64,000 nucleotides of DNA from Drosophila miranda (lineage: Eukaryota > Arthropoda > Insecta > Diptera > Drosophilidae): the NCBI RefSeq assembly GCF_003369915.1, contig NC_046675.1:9610001-9674000 (forward strand), read 5' to 3'. The translations under genes were made by a program, and so were the position numbers. The number at the start of each line of letters is the position of its first letter. Position 1 is the first letter of the stretch. Of the stretch, positions 30,491 to 43,100 are shown one piece after another. A model generated the notes under the pieces. That model was not told the origin of the DNA, made no database searches, and worked only from the letters and a program-made list of their open reading frames with translations.

Positions 30491-32196
30491 GTGCAAATTA
30501 AACAATAACAATTCTTGTGTGAGGAATATTAAGAGATCAACATTGAGTTTAAACTGATGGCATATTAAGTGAAGTTAGTACGTTAAATGATGTATCGATG
30601 TGATTTGTTTAAATTTATACGAGTGTGCGTGTGTTGGTGTATGCATTTGTGTGCCGCAATTTGTGTGTTTGCCTACAAAAGAGCAACAATTTATGAGGAA
30701 CACTGACAACAGCAACAACAAAAACAAATAAAACTACAACAATGCGTCAAGTACAATGCGGCTATAAAAATAATCAAAGAAATGGAAATTTACCATGAAT
30801 CAGAGACTGCCAGCCAGCGAGCGTACCCCCACCGGCCCGCTGTCCACTGACCCATCCCATCCATCCATCATTCTGGGTGGCTTTATCGTAAGCTCCCGTA
30901 CAGTTCCACTGCATTTGTCCAGATATTCTGATGCCCCGCGGCGGCGTCTTCCACTTGAGCGAGCGAGCGGCCGTTCAATTGGTTCGGATGTGCACAATGC
31001 TGCGAAATTTGATTAGGGTGTCTTAAATTCTGTTTCTGTGCATAATAATTAAGCTCAAGTTTCCCATGAGACTTGTCTGTGTGGTGTGCAGCGGGGGGGG
31101 GGCCCAAGTTGTGGTCTTTTGTTTCTTGGCCACCGCATAACGGTAATGGTGATGTTTGCGTGCACTTTCAACCTTTGACTGCTGTGGTGACACTGGCCCT
31201 GACACTGGCACTGGCATTGGCATTGGCTCTTTCCAGGAATCATCGTCTACACACTGAACTGACCTTGACATTTACCACAAAAATACACCAGGAACATTCC
31301 ATTTGTCGTGCGAGTGGGTGTTGGGGTATTCGGCTGTGGTGTGGGCGTGCAGCCCAATGCCATGCGATGCCATTGCCTCCTCCCCCATGTACATATCCTG
31401 CTGCTGCTATTGACAGCTCTGCTCTCGAAAGTTTTATAAGACCTGCATACATATGTATATGGGAGTGGGAGTGGAAATTGCTGGAAACGCTTTGGGGTAA
31501 TACATTCGTAGGTAGAAGTCGCCTGTTGGATGTACCCGATACGGGTAAAGGGTGTTTCAAATCCTTCTATATGCATTTGAAAAGTAATTCGATTGCCCTG
31601 TTTCCGAATTAAATAGGAAACGTTTTATACTCGGTAATACATTCAAAATCTTTTTGAAATTTATAAGATTTCTGCAGAAAAGACCATACGATATTTATTC
31701 TTTATTAATCTCCGGGAATTTCGTGTTTGTTGCTTCTTCCGCTCCGTTATCGCGGCAAAGCTGTGACCCAACGTTAAAGATATGGGACTTATATGGTTTT
31801 GAGTGTGTGTGCCCACAGTATATATAGGGTATCCAATAGTTGGAATATCGACTCGGTTTTATTTCGACGTCACTGTTGGAATGTTTAATTATTGATTTGC
31901 GTGTATGTAGAGTTTCTAAAAAGTTTATGGTTTATGGTCAACTTGTTAATGTTAATAAGGCGCTACGCTGGCTGCCGGACGCCGGAGACAGGCAGAGGCA
32001 GAAGCAAAAGTAATAAAGACCTGGTTAGGAGAGGGGAGGGGCGCTGGTGGTGCGGGGATGACGCACGTCCCGATTGGGGCTCTGTGCATCGTCTGACGCA
32101 CAATTGATAAAGTGCAGCAATAAACGAGTAATCAACTTTTCCACCATTTACCATTTACTGACTCTCACTCTCTCTCTCTCTCTGTCCGTGCTACAG
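30491..32196. other. Spacer upstream of Sur-8, non-coding
   Basis: No coding exon is supported; open frames here lie in low-complexity sequence. A CT-rich tract at 32163-32189 followed by CTACAG at 32191-32196 is a strong splice acceptor that would begin the 5' untranslated part of the Sur-8 exon. Confidence 0.45.
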
Positions 32197-32298
32197 GGTA
32201 GCGCAACGAATCCCTCTGGCTGCGGCTGCTGCTGCTGTTGCTTTGGCACACTTCTGGGCAACGCTTTGTCGCCGCCGACCGCAAAACTGGGCAAAATT

Positions 32299-34260
32299 AT
32301 GAACTTGTGTTCCTCGGGCGCTACGGCATCGACCACATCGTTATCATCCACGGGTCAGAGGAACGGCGGCACGTCTGAAGGAGGGGGAGAAGGAGCAGGA
32401 GGAGGAGGAGGTAGCGGCGGCGGCGGCGGCGGCAATAGCAGCAACGACGGACCCTTAGAGGCCATTCACTGTTTTGGTAGCAACGGAGGTGGTGGCGGCC
32501 CGGAGGAAGTTTTCCACACCAGCCACAGTCACAGCACAGCCAACGGCGGCGGCGGCGGGGGCAGCAGCAACGGACACAGCCAGCAACACAACGAAAATAA
32601 CGCAACTATGCCGCCCGAGACGCGTCCCAAAATGGTGACGGTCAAGCATCCGGAATCCAACAAACCCAAGCCCACCACCAAGAAAAGCAAGCCCATCCAG
32701 GCGGACCAGGACGTGATCAAGGCGCTGCAACGATGCCGGGACGAGGGTAAGTCTTCCACATCTTCCACCCAAAAAAGATCTCAGACTCAATCATTGCTCC
32801 CTGATTTCCCTGCAGGCATCAAGCGACTGGACCTGAGCAAATCCTCAATCACGGTGATACCCAGCACGGTCAAGGAGTGTGTGCACCTCACCGAGCTGTA
32901 TTTATACAGCAACAAGATTGGCCAGCTGCCCGCCGAGATTGGGTGCCTGGTGAACCTGCGGAATCTGGCCCTGAACGAGAATTCGCTGACCTCGCTGCCC
33001 GAGTCGCTGCAGAACTGCAAGCAGCTGAAAGTGCTCGATCTGCGGCACAACAAGCTGGCGGAGATTCCGCCCGTCATCTATCGACTGCGTACCCTCACCA
33101 CGCTGTATCTGCGCTTCAATCGCATCACCGCCGTGGCGGACAATCTGCGGCAGCTGGTCAATCTGACGATGCTCAGTCTGCGCGAGAACAAGATCAGGGA
33201 GCTGGGCAGTGCCATCGGGGCGTTGGTGAATCTGACCACGCTCGATGTGTCGCACAATCACTTGGAGCACCTGCCGGAGGACATTGGGAACTGCGTGAAC
33301 CTGAGTGCCCTGGATCTGCAGCACAACGAGCTGCTGGACATACCCGACAGCATCGGCAACCTAAAGTCCCTGGTGCGGCTGGGACTGCGCTACAATCGAC
33401 TGAGCATCGTACCGGGCACGCTGAAGAACTGCAAGAGCATGGACGAGTTCAATGTGGAGGGCAATGGGATGACACAGCTGCCAGACGGCATGCTCGCGAG
33501 CCTGAGCGGCCTCACTACCATCACCCTGTCGCGGAATCAGTTCACCAGCTACCCCACCGGCGGACCGGCGCAGTTCACGAACGTGTACAGCATCAATCTG
33601 GAGCACAACCGCATCGACAAGATACCGTACGGGATATTCTCGAGAGCCAAGGGCCTGACCAAGCTGAACATGAAGGAGAATATGCTGACGGCCCTGCCGC
33701 TGGACATTGGGACTTGGGTGAACATGGTGGAGCTGAATCTGGCCACCAATGCGCTGCAGAAGCTGCCCGACGACATCATGAACCTGCAGAATCTGGAGAT
33801 ACTCATCCTGTCCAACAACATGCTCAAGAAGATCCCCAACACGATTGGAAATATGCGCAAGCTGCGCATCCTCGACCTGGAGGAGAACCGCATTGAGGTT
33901 CTGCCGCACGAGATTGGGCTGCTGCACGATCTGCAGCGCCTGATACTGCAGACCAACCAGATCACAATGCTACCGCGCAGCATTGGGCACTTGAGCAACC
34001 TGACCCATTTGTCCGTCAGCGAGAACAACCTGCAGTTTTTGCCCGAGGAGATTGGGTCGTTGGAGGGCCTGGAGAACCTATATATCAACCAGAATCCCGG
34101 TCTGGAGAAGCTGCCGTTCGAGCTGGCCCTCTGTCAAAACCTCAAGTATTTGAATATTGACAAGTGCCCGCTGAGCACCATTCCGCCCGAAATCCAGGCC
34201 GGTGGTCCGTCCTTGGTGCTGCAGTGGCTCAAGATGCACTCGCCCTACCGGCAAATGTGA
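32299..34260 (+). CDS. Sur-8: Sur-8/SHOC2 leucine-rich repeat scaffold of Ras-MAPK signalling
   Basis: Exons 32299-32746 and 32816-34260 encode 630 residues. The start [17 protein letters not shown] is that of fly Sur-8 as I know it. Residues about 20-105 are a Gly/Ser-rich low-complexity stretch, followed by a Lys-rich segment, and then about 20 leucine-rich repeats (residues ~150-625) ending SPYRQM. SHOC2/Sur-8 proteins bridge Ras and PP1 to Raf to activate MAPK signalling in the cytoplasm. The 69-nt intron (GTAAGT..CTGCAG) is a multiple of three and has no stop, so a retained intron would add 23 residues between DEG and IKRLDLS. The frame is also open upstream of the ATG through a splice acceptor at 32196, which is untranslated. 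After the TGA stop the frame stays open for 42 codons to a TAA at 34387-34389; see findings. Confidence 0.95.
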   Translation: MNLCSSGATASTTSLSSTGQRNGGTSEGGGEGAGGGGGSGGGGGGNSSNDGPLEAIHCFGSNGGGGGPEEVFHTSHSHSTANGGGGGGSSNGHSQQHNENNATMPPETRPKMVTVKHPESNKPKPTTKKSKPIQADQDVIKALQRCRDEGKSSTSSTQKRSQTQSLLPDFPAGIKRLDLSKSSITVIPSTVKECVHLTELYLYSNKIGQLPAEIGCLVNLRNLALNENSLTSLPESLQNCKQLKVLDLRHNKLAEIPPVIYRLRTLTTLYLRFNRITAVADNLRQLVNLTMLSLRENKIRELGSAIGALVNLTTLDVSHNHLEHLPEDIGNCVNLSALDLQHNELLDIPDSIGNLKSLVRLGLRYNRLSIVPGTLKNCKSMDEFNVEGNGMTQLPDGMLASLSGLTTITLSRNQFTSYPTGGPAQFTNVYSINLEHNRIDKIPYGIFSRAKGLTKLNMKENMLTALPLDIGTWVNMVELNLATNALQKLPDDIMNLQNLEILILSNNMLKKIPNTIGNMRKLRILDLEENRIEVLPHEIGLLHDLQRLILQTNQITMLPRSIGHLSNLTHLSVSENNLQFLPEEIGSLEGLENLYINQNPGLEKLPFELALCQNLKYLNIDKCPLSTIPPEIQAGGPSLVLQWLKMHSPYRQM

Positions 34261-34389
34261 GATGTGGACGGCGTCTGGCGCACCGTCTACGTGGGCAGCG
34301 ACTGCTATTATCAGTACGAGCTGCAGGCGGTGCAAAAGGCGCCCGGTGATCCCAAGCCGGAAGCTGGCGGCGGCAACGACCGGCGTTAA
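34261..34389 (+). other. Candidate stop-codon readthrough extension of Sur-8
   Basis: In frame with Sur-8 and directly after its UGA lie 42 open codons (DVDGVWRTVYVG...) ending in TAA. The codon choice (GTG, CTG, CAG, GGC, GAC rich) matches the upstream coding exon, unlike the AT-rich 3' UTR that begins after about 34490. Confidence 0.55.
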
Positions 34390-37300
34390 TGGTGCGATTG
34401 ATGAGCGAGTCCTATCCCCGTCCCTGTCCTCGTCCAGGTTCACGTTCTCCTCCGACCCAAGCATCCCGAGTAAAACCTACTGGAGTGCGTTGGCCGACAA
34501 AATGATAGCTTTAACGTGTTATACCAATGTCCCGCGTATTGAAATACTGCCCCGATTTGCTTTTACCTTATGTTAAACCCATCCAAGATAACAGTTACCA
34601 AGCTGCTTGGACCCACACCACACCACACACATTTTTAGGTTCTAATTTAACTCATGCTTCCAAGCTAGTCAAAAAAAATACACTAAAAGAAATAATGAAA
34701 CGAAACGAATCGAAAGTGAATTGAAAGCTTTAAAACCTTTTGTTCGAACTTTGGTCTTAGAAAAGCAAAATCTAATGTTAAAAAAAAAAACAAAAAAAAA
34801 CTACACAGAATACGCAAGCGCCAAGGAATTGTTTGAAAGTTGAAGAAACAAAAACAAAATGAAATTAAAAATTAAAAAATTAATAAGAAATTATTAATGT
34901 TTATAGATGTAAATCGTAGCCGAAAATTTCTATGAACTGCAACTTGTATTTTGAGTATACTACTCGTATATACTGTTTGGGATTAACAATACACACATCA
35001 TGCGAAGAAACAAATGCAAATGCTTCGTTTGAGCGCCCCCCCTCCCAAGGGGGACAAGAGTTGAAGGAGTATTTAGTACCCATATATATGTATATCCTCT
35101 ATAATATTCTTTAATTGAACTGTATATGTATGTATTCTTGTGGTTAGGTTTAAATAAACCATATATGTAACTATTTAATATGTGGCGCCAGCACGCAAGT
35201 TCTCGGCTATCAACCCACACAGATATATCCACTATATAGACCGAGCAGACTTGCTGTTGGGGCAGCCCACGCAGCTTTTTGTATGTTAGTCTAAACGTAA
35301 ATTAATCAGACAACTTAATACTAAACCTATACGTGTTTAAAAGGTGTTAAACTAGCAAAAAAACAAACAAAACAAAAATGTTGAATATCTGTACAACCTT
35401 TCAGTATAGGTTTGAGTACTATAAATGCATCAATGCATTTAGTTATCATAACCAAAACACTGGGCGAGAGTAATTTTGTACTTTGCACGAGACAGAAATA
35501 GCATTCCCTTGCTTAGAATTTGCAATACACTCCCGAAAATCCAAGTATTAGGATGTGGTATACAACCACCTCATTTTTGTCTCGTGAAAATTGAATTTCC
35601 AAATAGATTCAACGATATCTGTACGTTCATTCGTAAAGTTGCCTAAGAAAGTCCTGTTATGGCAGGAGAAAGCCGATAAGCAGGTCTGATTGTGGATTTG
35701 TGGATTTACAATATATCCTCTTATGACACACTTGCTTGTGAGGCCTCTTGACCAAATACTGTTTTTGATCAACTTTGAGGGAAAGATGCATAGAAATCTA
35801 CCGATTTGCCATTTCATACTGGTGCACTATACATTTGAAACCGCTCAAAGACAACAAAACTCGATGATTTATAATTTTGTAAGACTTAAGCTACATGTCC
35901 TGAAACACACACAATGAAAGAAGAAGATAAGAAGACATTTTTGAGCTACGCTCCAATAAACTTTTAACAAAATGTAAAACCAATCCATCAACGAAACTAA
36001 CTTTAACTATTGTACATCCAAACAAACATATTTACACATATACATACATGCATACATACACGCATCATATGATCTATGTACTTTTACACATCTATTTTTG
36101 AAAAAACAAATCAAAACAAAACAAAAGAAGGAAACAAAAAAACAAAGACAAGGACAAAGACAAGTGAAGGCGAAAGCGTAACACTTGAAATCTACACATA
36201 CTCGTATGTATTTATCTCAGTATTCAATGGGATAAGATAGGCATAGTATTTACATATATTTTTCAAACAAACTGTATGCGGCAGGGTAAACTAAACTGGC
36301 AAACGTAATTTAATTACAACAAATACGAGTAATAACCAAACAAAAGCGTATGTATATTTCCAACGGTACAAAAATGAAAACGTAAATGTAACAGTAACAG
36401 TAATTCAAATACAAATAAATGTTAAACAATATTCGCACCCTGTAATAATTACAGAAGTACTTTTGCATAGAATGGAATACCAAACGTTTGTCTGTACTTT
36501 TCTTTGTGTTATCAACCAAGGGACAAAACATCACAATTTGCCACAATAAATGTTAAACCAAGTCAAGTTAATGGAAAACGAAATGTACAACTACAAATAT
36601 TATGATATTCCTAACATCAAATACATTTATGGAGTAAAAATTTGCAAAAATAAAAGAAACCAAGCTGTTAGCCCGTCAATGCGTTCAAAATAACAGTTTG
36701 TTCCGGTTTGGGCTGCATTCCATAGCAGTCAGCTAATTTTTGCCTGGCAATGCTGCGTGCGTACAACCTGTCGATCGCCGCTGCCTCTGCTACCGACCAC
36801 CTGATACCCCCAATGAGCTCTATGCAGATAACTTTTGATAGTTTAATGAAGCAGAAATATAATAAAATGCATCATGCGATCATAGCTTTGTGCAAAGCCG
36901 GCTGATAAACATTTACCTGTACAGTAAATCAGCGACTTCTGGTGTGGGACAGATATACCCTTTCCAGAAGCTTAGGTAGCAGCTCAAAGCAGCTGTTTTG
37001 TGGGCTGTCTTTGTACCTCGGGCGGGCAGGTGATGATAACAAAGACGTAGTAGCAGGCAGGGCAAGTCATTTTGCAAACAAATCCCAACAGCAACAGTCC
37101 ACCGATAGGAGAGACAAACATTTTTTAGATCGAAGAGGTAGGCGATATACATGCATACATACATATGTAGAAGCTACGTGCAAAGTGGTACGTAGGGAAT
37201 CGAAAGTAAAAAGGCGCCAAAGGTCAATGCGTATGGGAATTGCGGATGAGCGATCGGTCGCTTTGTTCTTTATGAATCGAGTGAATCACGCACTGAGAAA

Positions 37301-37439
37301 GTTGTAAAACATGCATTACAAAGATGAAGGCTGTCCACAGATGATCGTATAAATGCGTTGCATATTTCCTGAATCCCGCACAGTGGGCGTTTGAAAGTGA
37401 ACCGTTTTACTTACAGATCGCCGCCAATCTTTAGCCACA
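34390..37439. other. Sur-8 3' UTR and intergenic DNA
   Basis: AT-rich sequence with A-runs, several AATAAA signals (for example near 35956) and ATACATAC simple sequence around 36040-36070. No coding exon is recognised before CREG. Confidence 0.5.
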
Positions 37440-38205
37440 ATGAACACCTGCCCCGCTCTCCTGATGGCCTTGGCATTTGCCTGCCTGGCCCTCAGCCAAA
37501 CCCAGGGATATTCCGCCAGCGAGGATGCCAGAATTATATCGGAGTACAAGCGTGAAATGGAGCTCAACCATGCGAAGATCGCCCGGCAATTGGTGCACCG
37601 CGCTAACTGGGCGGCGGTGGGCAGCATTTCCACGAACAAGATCGTGGAGGACTATCCCATGGTCAATATCGTATCGATCGATGACAGTGACGCCAATGGC
37701 AACTCCACGGGAAAGATACGCTTCCTGCTTACCGATCTGGACTTTACAGGTCCCGACTGGGAGAAGAACAACAAGGTGACACTGATGTTCACTGAAGAGC
37801 AGACCCTGAACTGCAAAAATCACGGCAAGGATCCCATGGAGCCCACTTGTGCCCGCTCAATGATCAGCGGTCAAGTCCAGAGGGTGAGTGTGTATGCATC
37901 CAGATGCTGTATATAGATAATAAACGTATTCCATCTGTAGTTCGATAAGAGTGATCGCAGCTACAAGCCAGCGCTGGACGCATACATAAAACGGCATCCG
38001 TCCGCCAACAACTGGATAAAAGGTGTGTGGATTGATTAGAATTTCAGAATAAATTCGATTTGCTTATCTAATTTACCTCCGTTCGCCGATTGTAGCCCAC
38101 AACTTCTATCTGTGCGAGCTGATCATCCGCAATATCTTTGTGCTGGACTTCTACGGGGGCCCGCATCAGGTCACTGCCTCCGACTATTACGCCGTTCAAG
38201 TGTGA
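37440..38205 (+). CDS. CREG: CREG-family secreted glycoprotein
   Basis: Exons 37440-37883, 37941-38022 and 38096-38205 encode 211 residues. The signal peptide is MNTCPALLMALAFACLALSQ. The body is a flavin-binding split-barrel fold as in CREG: HRANWAAVGSIST near the start, FLLTDLDFTGPDW and MFTEEQ in the middle, CARSMISGQV before the first intron, and FYLCELIIRNIFVLDFYGGP at the end. CREG (cellular repressor of E1A-stimulated genes) proteins are secreted or lysosomal glycoproteins linked to differentiation and endolysosomal function. One N-glycosylation site (NGNST) is visible. It lies between Sur-8 and sds22, convergent with sds22. The last joins keep the frame and the family C-terminus. Confidence 0.93.
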
Positions 38206-38544
38206 TGACCCACCACCACCTGACGATACGCTAAGGAAGCAGTTTGATGCCTCACTTCTTTGTTCAGTTGAGCATTCCACCAACAAATTTCATGATAAGC
38301 CAATTGTTTTTTTTTTGTTTCTGACTGCACAAAGGAAATAATTCAAAGGTGCTGTCTGTTATCAGTTAAGGCCCCACCGAATCAGGGGAAATTTTAAAAT
38401 GTGGAAAATTAACATTAAATTCTTGTAAATGTATGTATATGTAATTTTGTATATTTTTAAACGCCAGGTTTCATGGTTAATTGATATAACATTTTGGATG
38501 GGGGGATGAGTCTTTGAAACGGTTACATAAATACATTTTGGAGC
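38206..38544. other. Convergent 3' flanks of CREG and sds22
   Basis: Only 339 bases separate the two stop codons. I see T-rich and AT-rich 3' UTR sequence for both and no other gene. Confidence 0.6.
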
Positions 38545-39528
38545 CTATTGGCCCGGCATCACGCACATGGTAGCATCGATCTTTTGCAGCTGTGGCAGAA
38601 TGTCGCGCAATTTGGAACGATAGCGAACGTCTTTGGCCAGCGGATTGCTCTCCAAGTAGATCGTCTGAAGAGCCTTGTTTTCCTTGAGTAGTTCGATATT
38701 CTTCCAGTCATCGATGCCATTGTGATTCAACCAGAGCTCTTCCAGTTTCTCCAAGGTCTCCAGGTTACCAACGGCCTTCAATCTGTTCTTGGCAAGATCT
38801 AGTGTTTCCAGATTTTTGTTTTCTTCCAGATTCTCGATTACCTCAATGCCGTTTTCGGATATGTACAGCTCTTTCAGGCTGGTCAGCTTCTCCAAGTTCT
38901 CAATCTTAACGATGCGATTGGCCTGCAGGCTCAGGATCTCCAGATTGACCAGCGTGTCCAGGTTCTCGATCTTGGCGATTTTGTTCTTGCCCAGAAACAA
39001 CTGTCGCAGATTGACTAGTGTATCTATATTTTGAATTTTCTTGAGCTTGTTGTCGCCCAGCTCCAGCATGGTGAGGCTGGTCAGCATGCCGAGATTCTCA
39101 ATGACGGTGATCCGGTTGGCCACGAAGTAAAGCTTCTCCAGATTGACCAGCGCGTCCAGATTCTCGATTTTGGTCAGCCGGTTGAAGCTGAGGTCCAGCA
39201 TCTCGAGCTTCGTTAGTTCTTCGAGGTTCTCCACTTTGGTTATCTGATTGTCGTAGAGTTCCAGCTCCACGAGGGTCTTCAGCATCGACAAGTTCTCGAT
39301 TTTCTTGATTAGATTCCAGCGGAGAAACAAGCGCTGTATCTGAGTCAGGGGCTCGAAATTTTCCAGCTTTTCAATTCGGCGATGATTCAGATCCAATTCG
39401 AAGCACTCTGGATCAATTGTGATTGTCTCCTCGATGGACGCCATATCCTCGGGCGCAATCACCTGGAGGCCAACCGGTGGCTTAACAGGTTCACTATTTG
39501 TATTCATTGCTCGGTCTGCATCACCCAT
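38545..39528 (-). CDS. sds22: sds22, leucine-rich repeat regulatory subunit of protein phosphatase 1
   Basis: A single exon encodes 327 residues. Eleven or so SDS22-type 22-residue leucine-rich repeats run from about residue 55 to 300, with the recurring pattern KIENL..L..LE.L.L..N.I, followed by the LRR cap (LAKDVRYRSKLRDILPQLQKID). The family protein binds the PP1 catalytic subunit, helping its maturation and acting in mitosis and epithelial polarity. The length matches the fly family. It is divergent with Brf; the 590-bp spacer must hold both promoters. Confidence 0.95.
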   Translation of the reverse strand: MGDADRAMNTNSEPVKPPVGLQVIAPEDMASIEETITIDPECFELDLNHRRIEKLENFEPLTQIQRLFLRWNLIKKIENLSMLKTLVELELYDNQITKVENLEELTKLEMLDLSFNRLTKIENLDALVNLEKLYFVANRITVIENLGMLTSLTMLELGDNKLKKIQNIDTLVNLRQLFLGKNKIAKIENLDTLVNLEILSLQANRIVKIENLEKLTSLKELYISENGIEVIENLEENKNLETLDLAKNRLKAVGNLETLEKLEELWLNHNGIDDWKNIELLKENKALQTIYLESNPLAKDVRYRSKLRDILPQLQKIDATMCVMPGQ

Positions 39529-40118
39529 AACGGAAGCTCTTGTGTATTAGAATTATATTATACTTTAGCTATGTAAATGAAGCGCAATTCGATGCCGCCT
39601 TAACTTGTTTATTTCTTGCTTTTTACTTGAACAAAGTGTGATTGTGATCGGGTGACGAAAACATGTGAGGCTGTGTGACGTCACGCGGATGTTTCTGATG
39701 AAATACCCGGATCTACAATTTTTCAATTGAATAAATCTAAAAAAACCTACTTTTTATGTGCAATATAAGGTTAGTTTTGTGATATAAAATAAATTGTTCT
39801 TTAATTCAAGCCGATTTTTACTAACACCTGTCGGATATTTTTGTTGCGCCACCTTCCACAGTTTCCTCTGCTTCAGTGTTGCAAATCGCTCAATCGGCAG
39901 TGCTGTAAATCGCTGCTTGTTGTGGTCAGCTGGCTGCTAGCGTGCATTGACAATAAACTAACAATTGTTTTTAATCAAAAATAAAAGAAAATGCATCCAT
40001 ACCGAGGAGAAACATAGTTGCTTGAGCTGCTTTCCTGGATTCCCGCTGCCTACCGAAGAGCTTGGACTAGCACAGCTCTTAAGATTTGACCACAGCTGGA
40101 AGACTCTGTTCAAACAAG
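39529..40118. promoter_or_regulatory. Divergent promoter region of sds22 and Brf
   Basis: The spacer contains a perfect CRE-type palindrome TGACGTCA at 39676-39683, about 150 bases upstream of sds22, and no TATA box. AT-rich sequence lies around 39715-39815. No coding exon is seen. Confidence 0.45.
39676..39683. promoter_or_regulatory. CRE/ATF-like palindrome
   Basis: TGACGTCA is the consensus site for CREB/ATF bZIP proteins; its position near the sds22 start suggests a promoter role, which is inference. Confidence 0.4.
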
Positions 40119-43100
40119 ATGTCGACGGGATTAAAGTGTCGCAATTGCGGATCCAACGAGATCGAGGAGGACAATACTCGAGGAGATCGGGGTAGGCTCT
40201 GGAATTTCAATAGTGACTCCATTTGTGTCATATATCATCTGTCATTTTCCTTTGTAGTTTGCACGAACTGTGGTTCTGTGCTGGAGGATTCTCTCATTGT
40301 CTCGGAGGTGCAGTTCGAGGAGGTGGGTCATGGCGCCGCAGCCATTGGACAGTTTGTCTCAGCCGAATCGTCGGGCGGGGCCACAAACTACGGCTACGGC
40401 AAGTTCCAAGTGGGCTCGGGCACAGAATCCCGCGAGGTGACCATCAAAAAGGCCAAGAAGGATATCACTCTTCTCTGCCAGCAGCTGCAGCTCTCTCAGC
40501 ACTATGCCGATACGGCACTCAACTTCTTCAAGATGGCCCTCAGTCGTCACCTGACCCGTGGTCGCAAAAGCACCCACATCTACGCTGCTTGTGTGTACAT
40601 GACCTGCCGCACGGAGGGCACCTCGCGTAAGTCCCCCCATAAAGCTCGCCAGAAGTAGTGGTTTAGTAGATTTGCTTTTATATTTAGATCTCCTCATCGA
40701 CATAAGCGATGTTCAGCAGATCTGCTCGTATGAGCTGGGACGCACATATCTGAAATTGTCACATGCTCTGTGCATCAATATACCGTCTGTGGGTGAGTGA
40801 AACTGACAAACTTTAATTTGAATAACTAGTTTAAGTTGAGTTCTGAAATGATAGCCAATCAATGGTATTCCCATGCCAAAGAAATTGAAAAGTGCACGAT
40901 TTTGTTGATTAAATATTCACAAATGCAGAAAGTAAGGATTCGACTCTAAGGAAAATTAATGTGGATTTTTATTTGGATTAATAGTGAGAAGTATCGTATA
41001 TCATGGTGGAGCTACCATAGCAAACCCGCTGTTAGATCGTGCTATGATCGAGGGACTATTGTATATTTTGTCCGATTGTAGATCATACTATGATTGTAGA
41101 CACCGGTCGGTTACTAACATGTTGCATGAGGCACCAGAAAGGTGTACTATGGCGGAGCGTGAACGGGCTATCAATTCTGTCTTCACCTGTGCTTTGCCTA
41201 CTTGGCGTTGTCTGTTCGTCAATGCTTTGGGCTGTGTCGGTCCCCAGAATCCAACAAAAAACTACAAGTCTTTAGTGACTGCCAAATGTGGGTCCCAAGA
41301 AAGCAAAAACAATACGTGTACGTTGCTTAGCAAATCGATACTCGATTCCCTTTGCACCAGCAAAGCAAAATGCCCAATAATACTAATTGATTCTATATAC
41401 ATATGTACGTTTATGTAATCTTCATCTCAATCCAAATTGAAAGCACACTTTCAGTATAAATTCGAAAAAATCTAATAATATATTTTATTGATTAAAGTAC
41501 ATAATTATAATAGATTCATATTCAATATAGGATAACACTTGCTTCATTCAAAAAGATGTATACATATATATAGTGTATATATATATAAAAAACAGTAATT
41601 GGATTCTTATCAAAAGCAAAAAATCAGTACAATTTCCAAAGAAATGCTTTAAGTCGAACATAAAATTGTTGATTGTTGCGCAGAGCAGCCTAGAAGGATT
41701 GATAGAATAGATACATAGATAGATAGGTGAAAAGTACGGGGCTTGATATCAGTGGAAAGGCATATATGTTGGGTATGAGCGTTATATAGGGGAAATAACT
41801 ACGAGATAGAACAAATGCATGCTACAATGTGTATTAATATATCGAGAAATGTTGCGCATATAATACCTCTGTCGTATTTCATAAACCTGGTTAACTTTGC
41901 TGTCAAATTCGTCGAATGCAACTCTTAACATGGCTTCTCCTTCCTCACTTCCTCCTCAAGTATATCTTTATATTTTATATATAGTTTTTATGTGTATATA
42001 TCAGTATCAGTATCAGATCAGATGTATAGTATATGTTAGGTATATGCTGGCAAAAAATATCTGTTATTCATTTTCGCATTCAACTTTAGAATATTGATTA
42101 ACTTTAGCTTGACTGATTGCCCGATTTTCCCTTGCTTATTGCATTTATATGTCAGTATATATTGCGCCGCTTTATATCCCTCCTCTCGCCCTCTGCAAAC
42201 CTCTCAAGTTGTGGAACGTAATAAGTTTTCGAGTCTACTTCGTATCTGTATCTGTATCTATATATATGTATGTAGGTCTGGGTGTATATGTTCAACTTGT
42301 TCTGTTTTGAAAATATCTTTATATATGCCAACAAACTAGGTACAGTGCGTTTCACAGCCTTGGGCCGGCTGAAACAGTTAACGAAACGAATCTATGAAAT
42401 ATTTAACGAACTAGAACTCTGCCGATGGAAGTCTACCAATAATTATTGGCTTGAGCTTATCCAAACCATTTCTCCTTGTCCAAGAGCTTTGAAACGCACT
42501 GTAGCGATGTATATATAGGACTGTATGGTTATATACGTGTGTGTATATATGTATATATGACTATATAGGACTATTACGAAAACTAGAGCACTCTATATGT
42601 ACTAACTGCACTGTATATACGTCTATATCTGCTATATCGTTTCCTCTAAAACTCCAATTTGCTTTGTTGTGTTGCACTGAAAACCCATGAGTTTCTATTT
42701 TGTATTTGTGGTTGTGTCTTATATTGCTGTGTTGGTCTCCTCTGTTGCTGCTGCTGGTGCGGCTGCTGCTGGCGATAGTAGCAGGATCCCTGCCATTCGG
42801 CGCAGTAGAGCTGTGCACATCAGGTGCTTCCATCGCCGGCGCCGCCACCGCCACCGCCGCCAAGTTCCTCCCCGGAGCTGTTTACATTGTTGCCAGCAGC
42901 TGTCGTTGCCGATCCGCTGCTGCTGCCATTTGCAACGGCAGTCGCTGATCCAGCTGCTGTGCCTCCACCCGCTCCTGCGATTGGTGTGGCACACACCGAA
43001 TTGGTGGGCGAGTTTAAGGCCGTCACTGTGGTTGGTCCGTAAAAGATCAGTTCCGGTATTTGGCCGCCCTGCACGCCAGTGCCGTTGGTGCTCTCCGACG

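Noticed and set aside
30795-31612. Several overlapping frames upstream of Sur-8
   Set aside because: No signal, domain or splice structure; low-complexity words such as repeated GGCACTGG/GGCATTGG keep them open.
32877-33896. A 339-codon plus-strand frame and long minus-strand frames over the leucine-rich repeats
   Set aside because: They are shadows of the Sur-8 coding exon; the GC-rich periodic repeats keep other frames open.
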